Assembly: GCF_004123295.1 (NCBI RefSeq)
Contig: NZ_SDMK01000001.1
Span: 2,336,807-2,400,806, forward strand
DNA from: Silvibacterium dinghuense
GTDB lineage: Bacteria > Acidobacteriota > Terriglobia > Terriglobales > Acidobacteriaceae
Length of the DNA stretch: 64,000 nucleotides
Direction of reading: 5' to 3'
The notes beneath the pieces were generated by a model. The model made no database searches. It was not told the DNA's origin and was given only the letters and a program-made list of their open reading frames with translations. Shown in pieces: positions 33,421-42,299 of this stretch. Made by a program: the position numbers and the translations under genes. Numbering within the stretch: the stretch's first letter is position 1; each line of letters opens with the position of its first letter.

Positions 33421-35910
33421 ATGCACGGTATCGCTTCAGATCTTCGTCTGGCGGGCCGCCAGCTCCACAAGTCACCGGGTTTCGCGATTACAGTGGTGCT
33501 GATGCTGGCTTTCGGCATCGGGGCGACCACGGCTATCTTCTCCATCGTTGATGGTGTGCTGCTGCACTCGCTGCCCTTTCCTCATCCGGACCGGTTGGTC
33601 ACTCTCGGCGATCAGGTTGCCGGGACCGATTGGGGGCAGCATGATCCGGGGCCGGTGACTGCGCCCGAGGTGCTGAGATATCCGCGCGACACGCGCTCTT
33701 TCTCGAGCCTGGGAGGTTACGGCGGCACGCGCATGGAACTCTCCGGCTCTGGCCGGCCGGAAACCATCTCCGTTGCGCAGATGACTCCCTCGGTCTTCAC
33801 CACGCTCGGCGTCCAGCCACTGCTCGGCCGCATTTTTACTCCACAGGAGGATACCGGCCACCAGCAGGTCGCGGTGCTTAGCTACCGCACCTGGCAGACG
33901 CGCTTCGGCGGCGATCCGAAGTTGTTGGGCTCCAAGATCCTGCTCAATCGCAAACCGTACGTTGTGATTGGAGTGATGCCGCGCGCCTTTGAGTTTCCTC
34001 TCGTGAGAAATCAGCTCTATCGTGCTGAGCTGTGGGTGCCAATCAGCTTTTCGCCCGATCAGCTTACCCCCGAGGCCGATGGCGACTGGTACCTGAACAT
34101 GGTGGGGCGGCTGAAGCCGGGCGTGACCGTGGCGCAGGCCGAGGCCGATGCCAATCAGGTCGCCGCCGGGATCATGCGCGGTTACCCTGCCGACATAGCG
34201 AACTTCCGCTTCCATGCCGTGATCTATCCTCTCCAGCAGATCACGGTCGAGAATAGCCGGTCGCTGCTTCGGATGCTCTTCTGGGCGGTGAGCGTAGTGC
34301 TGGCCATCGCGTGCGCCAACTTCGCCGGCCTGCTCATGGTGCGGGCTATCCGCCGCCAGTGTGAAACTGCGGTGCGGATGGCGCTGGGTGCGACGGCCAG
34401 GACGCTGCTGCGCCAGGCCATTGCGGAGAGCACGCTGCTGAGCCTTGCCGGCGGCCTGCTCGACATCGGTCTCGCTGCAATGGCCATTTATGGCGGACGA
34501 AACTTCCTGCCCTCGAATCTGCCGTTGGCCAATCAGATTGCTCTCAACTGGCGGGTCGCCGGCTTTGCGCTGCTGCTCGCCCTGCTCACAGGAGTTGTCG
34601 CGGGTCTTGCTCCAGGTCTGGCCTCGTTGCGGACCAACGTGAATGCCAGGCTCAAGGAGGGAGGTCGCACCGGCTCAGCTGGTAGCGCCCATGCCCGGCT
34701 GCGTTCGGCGCTGGTAGTGGCGGAGATTGCCGTGGCGCTGGTGTTGCTGGCTACCTCCGGCCTGCTGCTGCGCAGTTTTCAGAAGATGAACGAGGTGGAT
34801 CTCGGCTTCCGGCCCGATCACGTCACCACGGCCGTCTATTCGCTCCCGCCGAAGCAATATGCGGCCCAGGCCAGGATCGATACCTTCAACCGTGACCTGC
34901 TCGCGCGCCTGCGCCAGCAGCCGGGAGTCATCTCTGTCGGGCTCACAACGACGATTCCGGCAACCGGTGACGGGCTCTGGAGCATGGTGCCGGAAGGCTA
35001 TGTTGACCCCCGCGGTCCGGACCGCGCCTCGGCTTCACCGACTCAGGTGATTGGCGACTATTTCCAGACGATGGGTATTCCGCTGCTCGCCGGGCGCTAT
35101 TTTACCGAGTCCGACACCGCTGACAATCAGTTGGTGGTCATCGTGAATCACGAGCTGGCCGAGCACTACTGGCCGCACCAGAGCCCGATCGGCAAGCGGT
35201 TGCGCGAGGGTACGGAGAAGTCGAAGACTCCGTGGTTGACGGTAGTGGGCGAGGTCGCCGACGCGAAGCTGGGCTCCCCGGACCAGGATGCCTCGGAGCA
35301 GTTTTACCTGCCGGTCGCGCAGCTGGAGAAGGATGCAGGCTCGGAGGCTTCGCCTGACGACTTGAACGGCAATGAGGGTTATGTGGTGGTGCGTACGGCG
35401 CTGCCGCCTGAGCAGATGGAGCCGACCATGCGTCGGGTCGTGCAGTCTCTCGATCCCGACCTGCCCCTCAGCGAGGTCGCGACCATGGAGCAGGTTCTGT
35501 CGCAGAGCGAGAGCTCGCGTCGTTTCAATACCGCTGTCATCGCCGCCTTTGCCGTTGCAGCCGTGCTGCTTGCCGGTCTCGGTATTTACAGCATCGTCGC
35601 CTTCTCGGTCGCCTCGCGCGTGCAGGAAATGGCCATTCGCCTTGCACTCGGCTCGCCGCGTGCGCGCATCCTCAGGCTGGTGCTGAGCTTTGGTGGCCGG
35701 CTCGCACTGCTGGGAGCCGGCCTTGGCATCGCCGGAACTTTAGTGACTTCGCGGCTGGTGCGCAGCTTTCTGTTTCAGGTCGGTCCCTTTGATCCGGTGG
35801 TGCTGCTGCTGGCTGCGGTTTCTGTCTTTGCTCTGGCGCTGCTGGCTTCGGCTATCCCCGCCTGGCGGGCAGCTCGCGTCGATCCCAACCATGCGCTGCA
35901 TAGTGAGTAG
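33421..35910 (+). CDS. ADOP-type ABC permease (MacB/FtsX family), without N-terminal helical extension
   Basis: 829 residues. It opens directly with ASDLRLAGRQLHKSPGFAIT, and the first TM helix (VVLMLAFGIGATTAIFSIVDG) is followed by a MacB-like periplasmic domain. Three more helices lie near residues 290-405. The unit is then repeated: second TM start RLRSALVVAEIAVALVLLAT (about 425), second periplasmic part and final FtsX helices (about 700-820), ending RAARVDPNHALHSE. This duplicated layout defines 'acidobacterial duplicated orphan permeases', which usually lack a neighbouring ATPase gene; none is seen here. Substrate is unknown. Unlike the copy at 57002 it lacks the ~65-residue soluble prefix and a PadR partner. 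Confidence 0.9.
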   Translation: MHGIASDLRLAGRQLHKSPGFAITVVLMLAFGIGATTAIFSIVDGVLLHSLPFPHPDRLVTLGDQVAGTDWGQHDPGPVTAPEVLRYPRDTRSFSSLGGYGGTRMELSGSGRPETISVAQMTPSVFTTLGVQPLLGRIFTPQEDTGHQQVAVLSYRTWQTRFGGDPKLLGSKILLNRKPYVVIGVMPRAFEFPLVRNQLYRAELWVPISFSPDQLTPEADGDWYLNMVGRLKPGVTVAQAEADANQVAAGIMRGYPADIANFRFHAVIYPLQQITVENSRSLLRMLFWAVSVVLAIACANFAGLLMVRAIRRQCETAVRMALGATARTLLRQAIAESTLLSLAGGLLDIGLAAMAIYGGRNFLPSNLPLANQIALNWRVAGFALLLALLTGVVAGLAPGLASLRTNVNARLKEGGRTGSAGSAHARLRSALVVAEIAVALVLLATSGLLLRSFQKMNEVDLGFRPDHVTTAVYSLPPKQYAAQARIDTFNRDLLARLRQQPGVISVGLTTTIPATGDGLWSMVPEGYVDPRGPDRASASPTQVIGDYFQTMGIPLLAGRYFTESDTADNQLVVIVNHELAEHYWPHQSPIGKRLREGTEKSKTPWLTVVGEVADAKLGSPDQDASEQFYLPVAQLEKDAGSEASPDDLNGNEGYVVVRTALPPEQMEPTMRRVVQSLDPDLPLSEVATMEQVLSQSESSRRFNTAVIAAFAVAAVLLAGLGIYSIVAFSVASRVQEMAIRLALGSPRARILRLVLSFGGRLALLGAGLGIAGTLVTSRLVRSFLFQVGPFDPVVLLLAAVSVFALALLASAIPAWRAARVDPNHALHSE

Positions 35911-35969
35911 TCTGCTACACGGCCTGTTGAACCTCGCCGGGGTAAGATGCCCGGAGGTGGTCTATTCTT

Positions 35970-37142
35970 ATGCCCGAGCTGACGAACCCATCTGCTTTGC
36001 CTGCCGCTCAGGAGTTCGCGCCGCAGGAGCTGACCCTGCATGGCTCGGTTCTCGTCCTGCTCCAGTTCGATGTCTGCGAGGCCATCCGTCTCGATGCCCT
36101 GCGCGAGATCCTCGGCGCGCGTACCGCCCCCAAGCCGCAGCCCCGGCCGCTGTCGCCGGCTCCTGTCTCCTCGGCCAGCGCTGTCGAGTATGACCGTCCG
36201 CCGGTGGTCGAGCCGGTCGAGCCCCTGGTGCTGGCCAGCGGCGAGCGCCTCACCGGGCAGATCAAGTATTACGACTACGGCGTGCTGAGCATCGTCTTCG
36301 AGCTGCCCTTCTCCGGCGGCTGGTCGCGCCTGGCCGGCCTGGCCAGCCGCTGGGCCTGGGATATCGACTTCGCGGCCGAGGCCTCGCGGATCGTCCGCGA
36401 CAAGCTCACCCGCGCCGCGTCGGCGATCGTGAAGCCTTATCAGGAGTGGCTCAACGAGGACTACCTCATCTTCCACATCCGCGACATCGTGCCGTCCGAT
36501 GGGCGCCCCTGCCCGACTGTTCCTGAACTCATTCAGCAGCACGGAGCGCGGATTGCCCAGGTGGTGCGCGGCGACACCGGCAACCTCGCCGAGTCCGAGG
36601 TGAATGAGGTGATGCAGTCGCGCATCTCCTATTATGCGAACGATCTGGCCGTCATCGGCTGGAACGCCGCGTTTCTCTTCGATTCCGCCTCTGGCGCGGA
36701 GACGGCGATTCAGCTGCTCGAATATGCGAACTCGCAGCTGCTCGAGTTTCGCCACTACGACGACCTGCTGACTGAGGAGCTGGAGCGCGTCTACCTGCTG
36801 CTCGACCAGGGCACCGGCACCTTTGCCCGCTGGCGACTGGCCCGCTCAGCCACCCGTCTGCACACCGTCCTGCTCGATGTGGATGAGCTGACCGAGCACG
36901 CCGACAACGCCATCAAGTTCCTGTCGGATATGTTTTCGGCGCGCTTCTACAAGCTGGCCGCGCAGAAGATCGGCGTGCCCGACTACAAGGATCTGGTGAC
37001 CCAGAAGGTGCGCACCGCCGAGGAGCTGTACCGCTTCATGGTCGACCAGTTCAACCAGAGCCGCGCCTTCTTCCTCGAACTGACCGTGGTCATCATCCTG
37101 GTCATCGAGCTCGTCTATCTCTTCCGGGGCAAGCCCTTCTAG
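35970..37142 (+). CDS. RMD1/YagE (DUF155)-family protein
   Basis: 390 residues. An acidic/proline-rich N-terminal portion is followed by the DUF155 core (about 60-370): YYDYGVLSIVFELPFSGGWS, VIGWNAAFLFDSASGAETAI, LLEYANSQLLEFRHYDDLLT and RFYKLAAQKIGVPDYKDLV. One C-terminal membrane helix reads FFLELTVVIILVIELVYLFR. Eukaryotic relatives (Rmd1, RMND1) are mitochondrial membrane proteins required for translation; bacterial function is unknown. The family assignment rests on pattern and layout only. A family D repeat begins immediately after the stop. Confidence 0.75.
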   Translation: MPELTNPSALPAAQEFAPQELTLHGSVLVLLQFDVCEAIRLDALREILGARTAPKPQPRPLSPAPVSSASAVEYDRPPVVEPVEPLVLASGERLTGQIKYYDYGVLSIVFELPFSGGWSRLAGLASRWAWDIDFAAEASRIVRDKLTRAASAIVKPYQEWLNEDYLIFHIRDIVPSDGRPCPTVPELIQQHGARIAQVVRGDTGNLAESEVNEVMQSRISYYANDLAVIGWNAAFLFDSASGAETAIQLLEYANSQLLEFRHYDDLLTEELERVYLLLDQGTGTFARWRLARSATRLHTVLLDVDELTEHADNAIKFLSDMFSARFYKLAAQKIGVPDYKDLVTQKVRTAEELYRFMVDQFNQSRAFFLELTVVIILVIELVYLFRGKPF

Positions 37143-37144
37143 AC

Positions 37145-37325
37145 CGTATCCCCATAGAGCGATCGTAAAAGGCTGTCCTTTCGACCGGAGCAGGACAGTT
37201 TCATCGTCCTGCGGAGTGGAGAAACCTGCAGTTTTCTCCGGTACCGGCAAAAACGCAGGTCCCTCCACTGCGCTGCGCTCCGGTCGGGATGACAACGATA
37301 TGGGTAAGTTCTTTCGTTTCAGACC
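37145..37325. repeat. Long dispersed repeat, copy 2 (module D, 181 bp)
   Basis: Near-identical to 5245-5424: same first 18 bases and same TTTCAGACC end, with about 14 differences by eye. The terminal segments CTTTCGACCGGAGCAGG and TCCGGTCGGGATGACA are approximate inverted repeats. Confidence 0.85.
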
Positions 37326-37344
37326 ACCTAGTGGATACAACCTA

Positions 37345-37500
37345 GGGGACTCGCCGTCCAGGCCTTTCGCCTTCGGCTGCTGCGCGCAGGGCGACATGCC
37401 TTCGGCTCCCGCTCCCTCTGGTCGCGAGCCGGCTTTTGTTCTCTTTTCAGCAGAGGAAACCGGGGGTGCCCCATCCAAGCTCTGCTTGGGTGGGAGATGG
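37345..37500. repeat. Modules A + B upstream of the diguanylate cyclase
   Basis: GGACTCGCCGTCCAGGCCTT plus module A forward (TGCTGCGCGCAGGGCGACAT; CTCCCGCTCCCTCTGGTCGC), then module B (GGGTGCCCCATCCAAGCTCT). Together with 37145-37325 this fills most of the gap after the RMD1 gene. Confidence 0.8.
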
Positions 37501-37668
37501 CGAACCCGGTGTCGAGATTTGTCCGCGCACTCCGCCGCAAGAGGCTTCTGTGTGAGCACGTTGCTCCCTCCTCAACCGGTGTTCGGCTTTCGGACAGTGG
37601 CCCGTTGGAATGGGCCGCATCCCACGAAGGCAGGATTGTCGCCTTTCCGGCATCCCAGCAAACTGGAG

Positions 37669-39261
37669 ATGAGCGCGTTCCTGCGTTCGTCCCTGGAGCC
37701 TGTGCCCGTTCGGAGTTTGTATTTGAACAGCCGCTGGACAGTTTGGACCCGTATGATCGCGGCCTCGGCCGGGTTATTGGCCCTGCATGTGCTTTCTGTA
37801 CGCCTGCCCGGCTATGCGCCTGTGCTTGTCGGCGACGCGATTCTGGTCGCCATGCCGGTGCTGGCCATTTTTCTGCTCTGCGGCCGGCTTGGGGATATCC
37901 GTCCGCACCTGCGCTTCAACGCCTGGTGTTTTTCCGTGGGCTTGGGGCTCTGGGCGCTGGGCATGGTGCTGTTCAGCATCTCCGACATTACAGGCCGAGC
38001 CGAGCCGCTCTCCGATACCCTGGCCGTCCTCTGTAATTTCCTTTACATCGTGCCCGTCCTGCTGGCGGTCACCCTCACCATCGACGAGGCCGGATTCAGC
38101 ATCTTTACCGTCCTCGATATCCTGCAGGCCGCCCTGCTCGCGTTTCTGGCCTATACCCACGCCTTCGACGCCTCTTTCTCGTTCCATTCGATCCAGAACA
38201 TCCCGGTGCAGCGGCTGGTCCACTGTTACGACTTCGAAAACTTCGGGCTGGCCCTGATTGCGACCCTGCGCGCCGCCGCCTTTCCCCGCACCTCGCGCGA
38301 ACGCCGCTTTTTCCTCCTTTTCTCTACCTGGCTCTGGTTCTATGCGGTCTGCGCGGCCATTTACAACTACTTCGAACTCCGGTCTCTGGCCAGCAGCGGC
38401 GTGCATGATCTTCTCGCCGACCTGCCCTGGCTCGTCCTCTGCGGCATGCTGGCCACCGTCCAGCCGCGCGAGGACGATCAGGTCATCGATTCTCCGTCCT
38501 TCCGCGGCCGCACGGCCATCTTTCTCGAAAACAGCATCGCCATCCTCTTTTGCCTGGTGATGCTCGGTCTCGGCGCATCGCTGATGGCGCGGCACCTGCC
38601 CTGGCTGAGCCTCGCAGCCATGGCTCTCGCGCTACTCCTCTATGGCCTCCGCGCCACCATCCAGCAGGTGCGGTACGCCTCCGCGCAGCAGGAGTTGGCC
38701 GCCGCGCGCGATCACCTCGAAACCCTTTCACTCGAGGACTCGCTCACCCGCGTCGCCAACCGCCGCCGCTTCGATCAGGTGCTCGAGGAGTCCTTCGCGC
38801 ATTCGCGGCGCACCGGCTCGCCGCTCTCGCTGCTCATGCTGGATATCGATCACTTCAAGCTGCTCAACGACAGCTACGGCCATCGCGTGGGCGACGCCTG
38901 CCTGGTCCGCATCGCCGCTGCGCTCGAGGCCGCGCTGAACCGCGCCGGCGATCTTCCTGCCCGTTACGGCGGCGAAGAGTTCGCCATCATTCTGCCCGAC
39001 ACCTCCGGCCTGGGAGCGCAGCGGGTCGCGGCCCGTATCCGCTCCGCTGTCCGCGCGCTCGATATCCGCTACGAGGAGGAGCAGCCCCGCTGCGTGACCG
39101 TGAGCATCGGTATTGCCACCTGCACCTTGCCGGGCGTGATCCGGCCCGCGCATCTGATCGAGGCTGCCGATCAGGCTCTCTACCAGGCCAAGCAGAACGG
39201 CCGTGACCGCGTGGAAGTCGCGCCGCTCCCCTGCGTCGAGGCCACCTCACTGCGCGCCTGA
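37669..39261 (+). CDS. Membrane-bound diguanylate cyclase (GGDEF)
   Basis: 530 residues from the ATG at 37669; a TTG at 37723 with CGGAG seven bases upstream is an alternative. Up to ten hydrophobic segments (residues about 28-325) make a membrane sensor of MASE/7TM type. A short coiled linker (AQQELAAARDHLETLSLEDSLTRVANRR) leads to the GGDEF domain: LLMLDIDHFKLLNDSYGH and the active site ARYGGEEFAIIL (GGEEF). An RxxD inhibitory site is not obvious. It makes the second messenger c-di-GMP. The membrane ligand is unknown, and there is no EAL domain. Confidence 0.92.
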   Translation: MSAFLRSSLEPVPVRSLYLNSRWTVWTRMIAASAGLLALHVLSVRLPGYAPVLVGDAILVAMPVLAIFLLCGRLGDIRPHLRFNAWCFSVGLGLWALGMVLFSISDITGRAEPLSDTLAVLCNFLYIVPVLLAVTLTIDEAGFSIFTVLDILQAALLAFLAYTHAFDASFSFHSIQNIPVQRLVHCYDFENFGLALIATLRAAAFPRTSRERRFFLLFSTWLWFYAVCAAIYNYFELRSLASSGVHDLLADLPWLVLCGMLATVQPREDDQVIDSPSFRGRTAIFLENSIAILFCLVMLGLGASLMARHLPWLSLAAMALALLLYGLRATIQQVRYASAQQELAAARDHLETLSLEDSLTRVANRRRFDQVLEESFAHSRRTGSPLSLLMLDIDHFKLLNDSYGHRVGDACLVRIAAALEAALNRAGDLPARYGGEEFAIILPDTSGLGAQRVAARIRSAVRALDIRYEEEQPRCVTVSIGIATCTLPGVIRPAHLIEAADQALYQAKQNGRDRVEVAPLPCVEATSLRA

Positions 39262-39265
39262 GGAC

Positions 39266-39330
39266 TAGCCGCTGCTGCAGCCGAAGGCGAAAGGCCTAGA
39301 CGGCCAGTCCCGCCCTGCGCGCAGCAGAAA
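39266..39330. repeat. Module A fragment with GACGGCCAGTCCC
   Basis: CTGCTGCAGCCGAAGGCGAA, then GGCCTAGACGGCCAGTCCCG and CCCTGCGCGCAGCAG. A shortened module A just before a terminator. Confidence 0.7.
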
Positions 39331-39356
39331 GGACCGCCGGAGCGGTCCTTTTGCGT
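39330..39356. terminator. Bidirectional terminator between convergent genes
   Basis: AAAGGACCGC / GCGGTCCTTTT with a 4-5-base loop, between the diguanylate cyclase gene and the convergent DUF4097-like gene. Confidence 0.8.
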
Positions 39357-39383
39357 TGCGGAGGTTCTGGGGGAAAGCTTTGA

Positions 39384-40364
39384 CTACATCGATTCGCCTT
39401 CGGCGTGGCTGATGGTGACGCCGCCATTGGTCGTTTCGGCATGGATCGTCGGGCCGCCGCCATTCAGGTCGGTGGCCAGGTGATGACGAATCTCGCCCTG
39501 TACGGTGACAGGGAAGTTCACCTCGATCCCGCCGTTGACCGTGCCGGTCTCAAGGTGCGCGGCATAGCGTTCCGGCAGGTTCAGCGAAATGCCGCCGTTC
39601 GTGGTCTCCGCGTCGAGACCCTGGCCGTGCCACTGCGTTCCGGAGAGCGCGATGTCCAGGCCGCCGTTGACCGTGCTGCCCTTCACATCGCCGGCCAGGT
39701 CGCTCAGGTCGACGCCGCCGTTGGTGGTGTCAAAGCGCAGCTCGCCGTTCAGGTGCTCGAGTCCGATGCCGCCGTTCATGGTCTTCAACTCGGCCGAGAT
39801 CTGATGCGGCGCATGGATCGTATAGCTGACCGCATAGCCGCGGTTGCCCCCGTGCATGCTCGGTCCCTGGTCGCGGATGCGGCCGTCATTGGCTTCCAGC
39901 TGCACCGCGTGCAGGATGCCGGCTGCATCCTGCGCATCGTCGGACCAGGCCTCGACGCGGGCTTCCACCGCAACGTCCTGCCGGTCTTCCCCGATGATAT
40001 GGATGCCGCCGTTCATGCTGGAGATATCGAGCTTCGAGGGCGTGGCCAGGCGCAGGGTACGCATCTCGCAGACGCGCTGCCGCTCGCCGCCCCAGCCCCA
40101 GTGGGTCTGCTGATGGTCGTCCGCGGTGCAGGCGCGGACAGCCCAGCCGTCCACGGTGCCCAGGGCCGCGCCTTCGGCCATGGCGGCTTCGGCGTGCGCA
40201 TGCGGGCGGAAGCTTCCGGCAAACTGCTGCCAGCGCTCCTTCCAGCTCTGGTGCGAGCTGTGGGAGGGCTCGGTGCCGGCCGCCACGATCACGGCGAAGA
40301 CGGCAACGAACAGCGCGAAACGACGCATCGGATAACCCGACAGGGGGTTTTTAGGGAGTGGCAT
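39384..40364 (-). CDS. DUF4097-like exported beta-helix protein with NGG repeats
   Basis: 326 residues from the ATG at 40364, with GAGGAAGAG upstream. A signal/membrane helix (RRFALFVAVFAVIVAAG) is followed by an Ala/His-rich segment, then a series of short beta turns each carrying NGG: SSMNGGIHI, KTMNGGIGL, DTTNGGVDL, STVNGGLDI, ETTNGGISL, GTVNGGIEV, LNGGGPT and ETTNGGVTI, roughly every 20-25 residues. This is the pattern of the DUF4097/putative adhesin family, a right-handed beta-helix. Function is unknown; such proteins are linked to the envelope. Three Cys are present (residues about 78-100), too few for a metal site. Confidence 0.85.
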   Translation of the reverse strand: MPLPKNPLSGYPMRRFALFVAVFAVIVAAGTEPSHSSHQSWKERWQQFAGSFRPHAHAEAAMAEGAALGTVDGWAVRACTADDHQQTHWGWGGERQRVCEMRTLRLATPSKLDISSMNGGIHIIGEDRQDVAVEARVEAWSDDAQDAAGILHAVQLEANDGRIRDQGPSMHGGNRGYAVSYTIHAPHQISAELKTMNGGIGLEHLNGELRFDTTNGGVDLSDLAGDVKGSTVNGGLDIALSGTQWHGQGLDAETTNGGISLNLPERYAAHLETGTVNGGIEVNFPVTVQGEIRHHLATDLNGGGPTIHAETTNGGVTISHAEGESM

Positions 40365-40517
40365 GGCTCTTCCTCGGAATCCTGCGCAAGAGATAAGAGC
40401 ACGTCGAGGGCCAAACTTCTGGCCGGAGAAAGCGCTTTGTTTCTGCCGTTTACCGGAAATTCATGCGCCGTCCGGTGTCCACGGCAGGCCATCTCCGTCC
40501 ACTCCCGGACAAAGGGA

Positions 40518-40723
40518 CTGGCCGCTGCTCCGCGCAGGGCGACCCGCCTTCGGCCTCCGCTCCCGCTGGTCGCGATTCAAGGCGAGCTTTCTCTGCATGG
40601 GCAAAGAAACGGGTGCCCCACGTCTCGCAGTTGAGACGTGGGATTTTTTATTTCAGCCCTGAGCCGTCGGATCGCGACCAAAGGGAGCGGGGGCCGAAGG
40701 CAAAGGGCCTGGACGGCCAGTCC
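40518..40723. repeat. Mosaic repeat: A forward, C hairpin, E, A reverse
   Basis: Module A forward (CTCCGCGCAGGGCGACCCGC) at about 40528-40580, then module C (GGGTGCCCCACGTCTCGCAG, then TTGAGACGTGGGATTTTTT) at 40611-40649, a short E phrase, and reverse module A with the GGCCTGGACGGCCAGTCCC sub-module to 40725. The layout A-C-E-A is repeated at 60165-60412. Module C has a T-run and probably terminates transcription. Confidence 0.85.
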
Positions 40724-41854
40724 CTAGCGCTTGCGCTCCCAGAACTCCTCGTGCCGGTCATCGTGATAGAGGATGCCTTTCACGTCGCCATGCTCGTCGC
40801 GGACGAAGGTCAGCCGTGTGGCGCTGCCGGTTGGATAGAAGAACGTTGTCGTATTCTCCGGCAGCAGTTCGAGGACATCGCCCGCCCGGCTGCGGTTCAT
40901 CAGCCGGTCACCCTGCCGCTGGACGGTGGCCTCGACCGTGCCCTCGCTCTCATAAATCCCGGCATAATCGTCATAAATGTCCGGGTTGATCCGCGCCGGG
41001 ACCGGGTGCAGCGGCACCAGCACCTCTTCGGAGATGGGTTGCAGCTTCTGCGTGGAGCTGAGCCGGTGCGCCAGCAGCCATTTCGGCAGCTCGGGCAGCC
41101 CATAGGCCTTGTCCCAGGCGTTATGCCGCCAGCCGGCGAATTGCCAGAAGCGCACGTTGCCGCCGCTCAGCTTGAGGGCCTCATACATCAGTTGCGCCTG
41201 CTTCACCTGCACCACGTTGTCATCCGAGCCGTGGAAGATCCAGACCGGAGTGCGGCCGATGGTGCGCGCGTATTCGCCGGGGAGTGTCGCCGCCTCCTTC
41301 CAGCGGTCGGGCTTATAGGACCAGAAAACCCCGCCGCTGACCGGGACAAGCGCGGCAAAGCGGTGCGGATGGGAGCGGGCCAGCTCATAAACACCGTAGC
41401 CGCCCAGCGAGAGCCCGGTCAGATAGGTGCGGTCGCGGTCGCCATGGAATTCCTTCGTGTCCTGATCGAGCGCCGCCAGCGCCATCTGCATCATGTCCGG
41501 ATCGGTCCAGCGGTGGTGTCCAAAGGGCACCTGGGGCATGACGACAAGAAAAGGCCAGCGGTCGGGATGGATGCGGATGGCCTGCGGAAGCCCGATCTGG
41601 GTTTCGTCCATACCTTCCGAGCCGCGTTCGCCCGATCCATGGAGGAAAAGGATCACCGGCCAGTCCTCATGGTCGTTCCAGCCTTCCGGAATATAGACCT
41701 GGTAGTGATAGAGCGTGCCGTTTGCGGCGACCGTGCGGTTCAGGAAACCGGTATCGATATGGTGGTGCGGCAGGCCCCACGCGGCCGGGAGTAAAAAAAT
41801 CAGCCAGCAGAGAAACAATCCCGCTCGGGAAATAGGTTGCATGGCTCGAAGCAT
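40724..41854 (-). CDS. Alpha/beta-hydrolase-fold esterase with C-terminal DUF3471-like domain, exported
   Basis: 376 residues from the ATG at 41854 (MLRAMQPISRAGLFLCWLIF); Met at 41842 or 41881 is possible. A signal peptide ends near AAWGLPH. The hydrolase domain includes VILFLHGSGERGSEG (oxyanion region), the nucleophile elbow TYLTGLSLGGYGVYEL with Ser, VWIFHGSDDNVVQV (acid) and a His near WRHNAWDKAYG. This matches LpqC/PHB-depolymerase-like and dienelactone-hydrolase-like 'predicted peptidase' proteins. The last ~90 residues (YDDYAGIYESEGTVEATVQR) form a small beta-domain of the DUF3471 type. The physiological ester is unknown. Confidence 0.85.
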   Translation of the reverse strand: MLRAMQPISRAGLFLCWLIFLLPAAWGLPHHHIDTGFLNRTVAANGTLYHYQVYIPEGWNDHEDWPVILFLHGSGERGSEGMDETQIGLPQAIRIHPDRWPFLVVMPQVPFGHHRWTDPDMMQMALAALDQDTKEFHGDRDRTYLTGLSLGGYGVYELARSHPHRFAALVPVSGGVFWSYKPDRWKEAATLPGEYARTIGRTPVWIFHGSDDNVVQVKQAQLMYEALKLSGGNVRFWQFAGWRHNAWDKAYGLPELPKWLLAHRLSSTQKLQPISEEVLVPLHPVPARINPDIYDDYAGIYESEGTVEATVQRQGDRLMNRSRAGDVLELLPENTTTFFYPTGSATRLTFVRDEHGDVKGILYHDDRHEEFWERKR

Positions 41855-42073
41855 AACCCACCGCCTCTTGTGGTCTTCCATCTATCTGACCCAAGGGAAT
41901 CCGCTGCTCTGGCAGATAGACCTGTATCCCGGTGCCGGATGGGCTGGAATTCACTCGTTTTTCAACAGAAATACCGCGTTTTCAACACTTGCAGGAAGCC
42001 GGCGTGCTGGGTAGTATCAATCCTGTTGTTACGAAGTGTTGAAGACGCGCTCCTGACCGCAACCGAGATCGAG
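41855..42073. other. Divergent spacer before the rRNA promoters
   Basis: A spacer between the esterase start and the first rrn promoter. It holds no gene; no convincing minus-strand promoter for the esterase is visible. Confidence 0.4.
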
Positions 42074-42102
42074 TTGCTGAAAACAAAAAGAGCTGGTAAG
42101 TT
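42074..42102 (+). promoter_or_regulatory. rrn promoter P1
   Basis: TTGCTG (42074-42079), exactly 17 bp, TAAGTT (42097-42102). The spacer AAAACAAAAAGAGCTGG is nearly the same as that of P2, showing duplication. Confidence 0.6.
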
Positions 42103-42156
42103 AAACAAGTCGTTACACAAGATAACTGAGTGCTCCTGACAGCAACCAAGATTGAG

Positions 42157-42185
42157 TTGCCAAAAACGAAAAGAGCTGATAAGTT
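42157..42185 (+). promoter_or_regulatory. rrn promoter P2
   Basis: TTGCCA (42157-42162), 17 bp, TAAGTT (42180-42185). It lies 83 bp after P1 in the same context (GAG before the -35, AGAGCTGRTAAGTTA around the -10). Confidence 0.65.
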
Positions 42186-42220
42186 AGAAAAGTCGCCAAA
42201 AGCGGCAACGAAGTTTGAAG

Positions 42221-42249
42221 TTGCAAGAACGCGAAAAGCGTAGTAAAAT
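42221..42249 (+). promoter_or_regulatory. rrn promoter P3
   Basis: TTGCAA (42221-42226), 17 bp, TAAAAT (42244-42249), 64 bp after P2. The spacer GAACGCGAAAAGCGTAG keeps the GAAAAG core seen in P2 and P4. Confidence 0.75.
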
Positions 42250-42299
42250 TGAAAAGGCGGCAGCAAGCGAAAGACGCCTTCGATAGCAACCCTGAGAGG

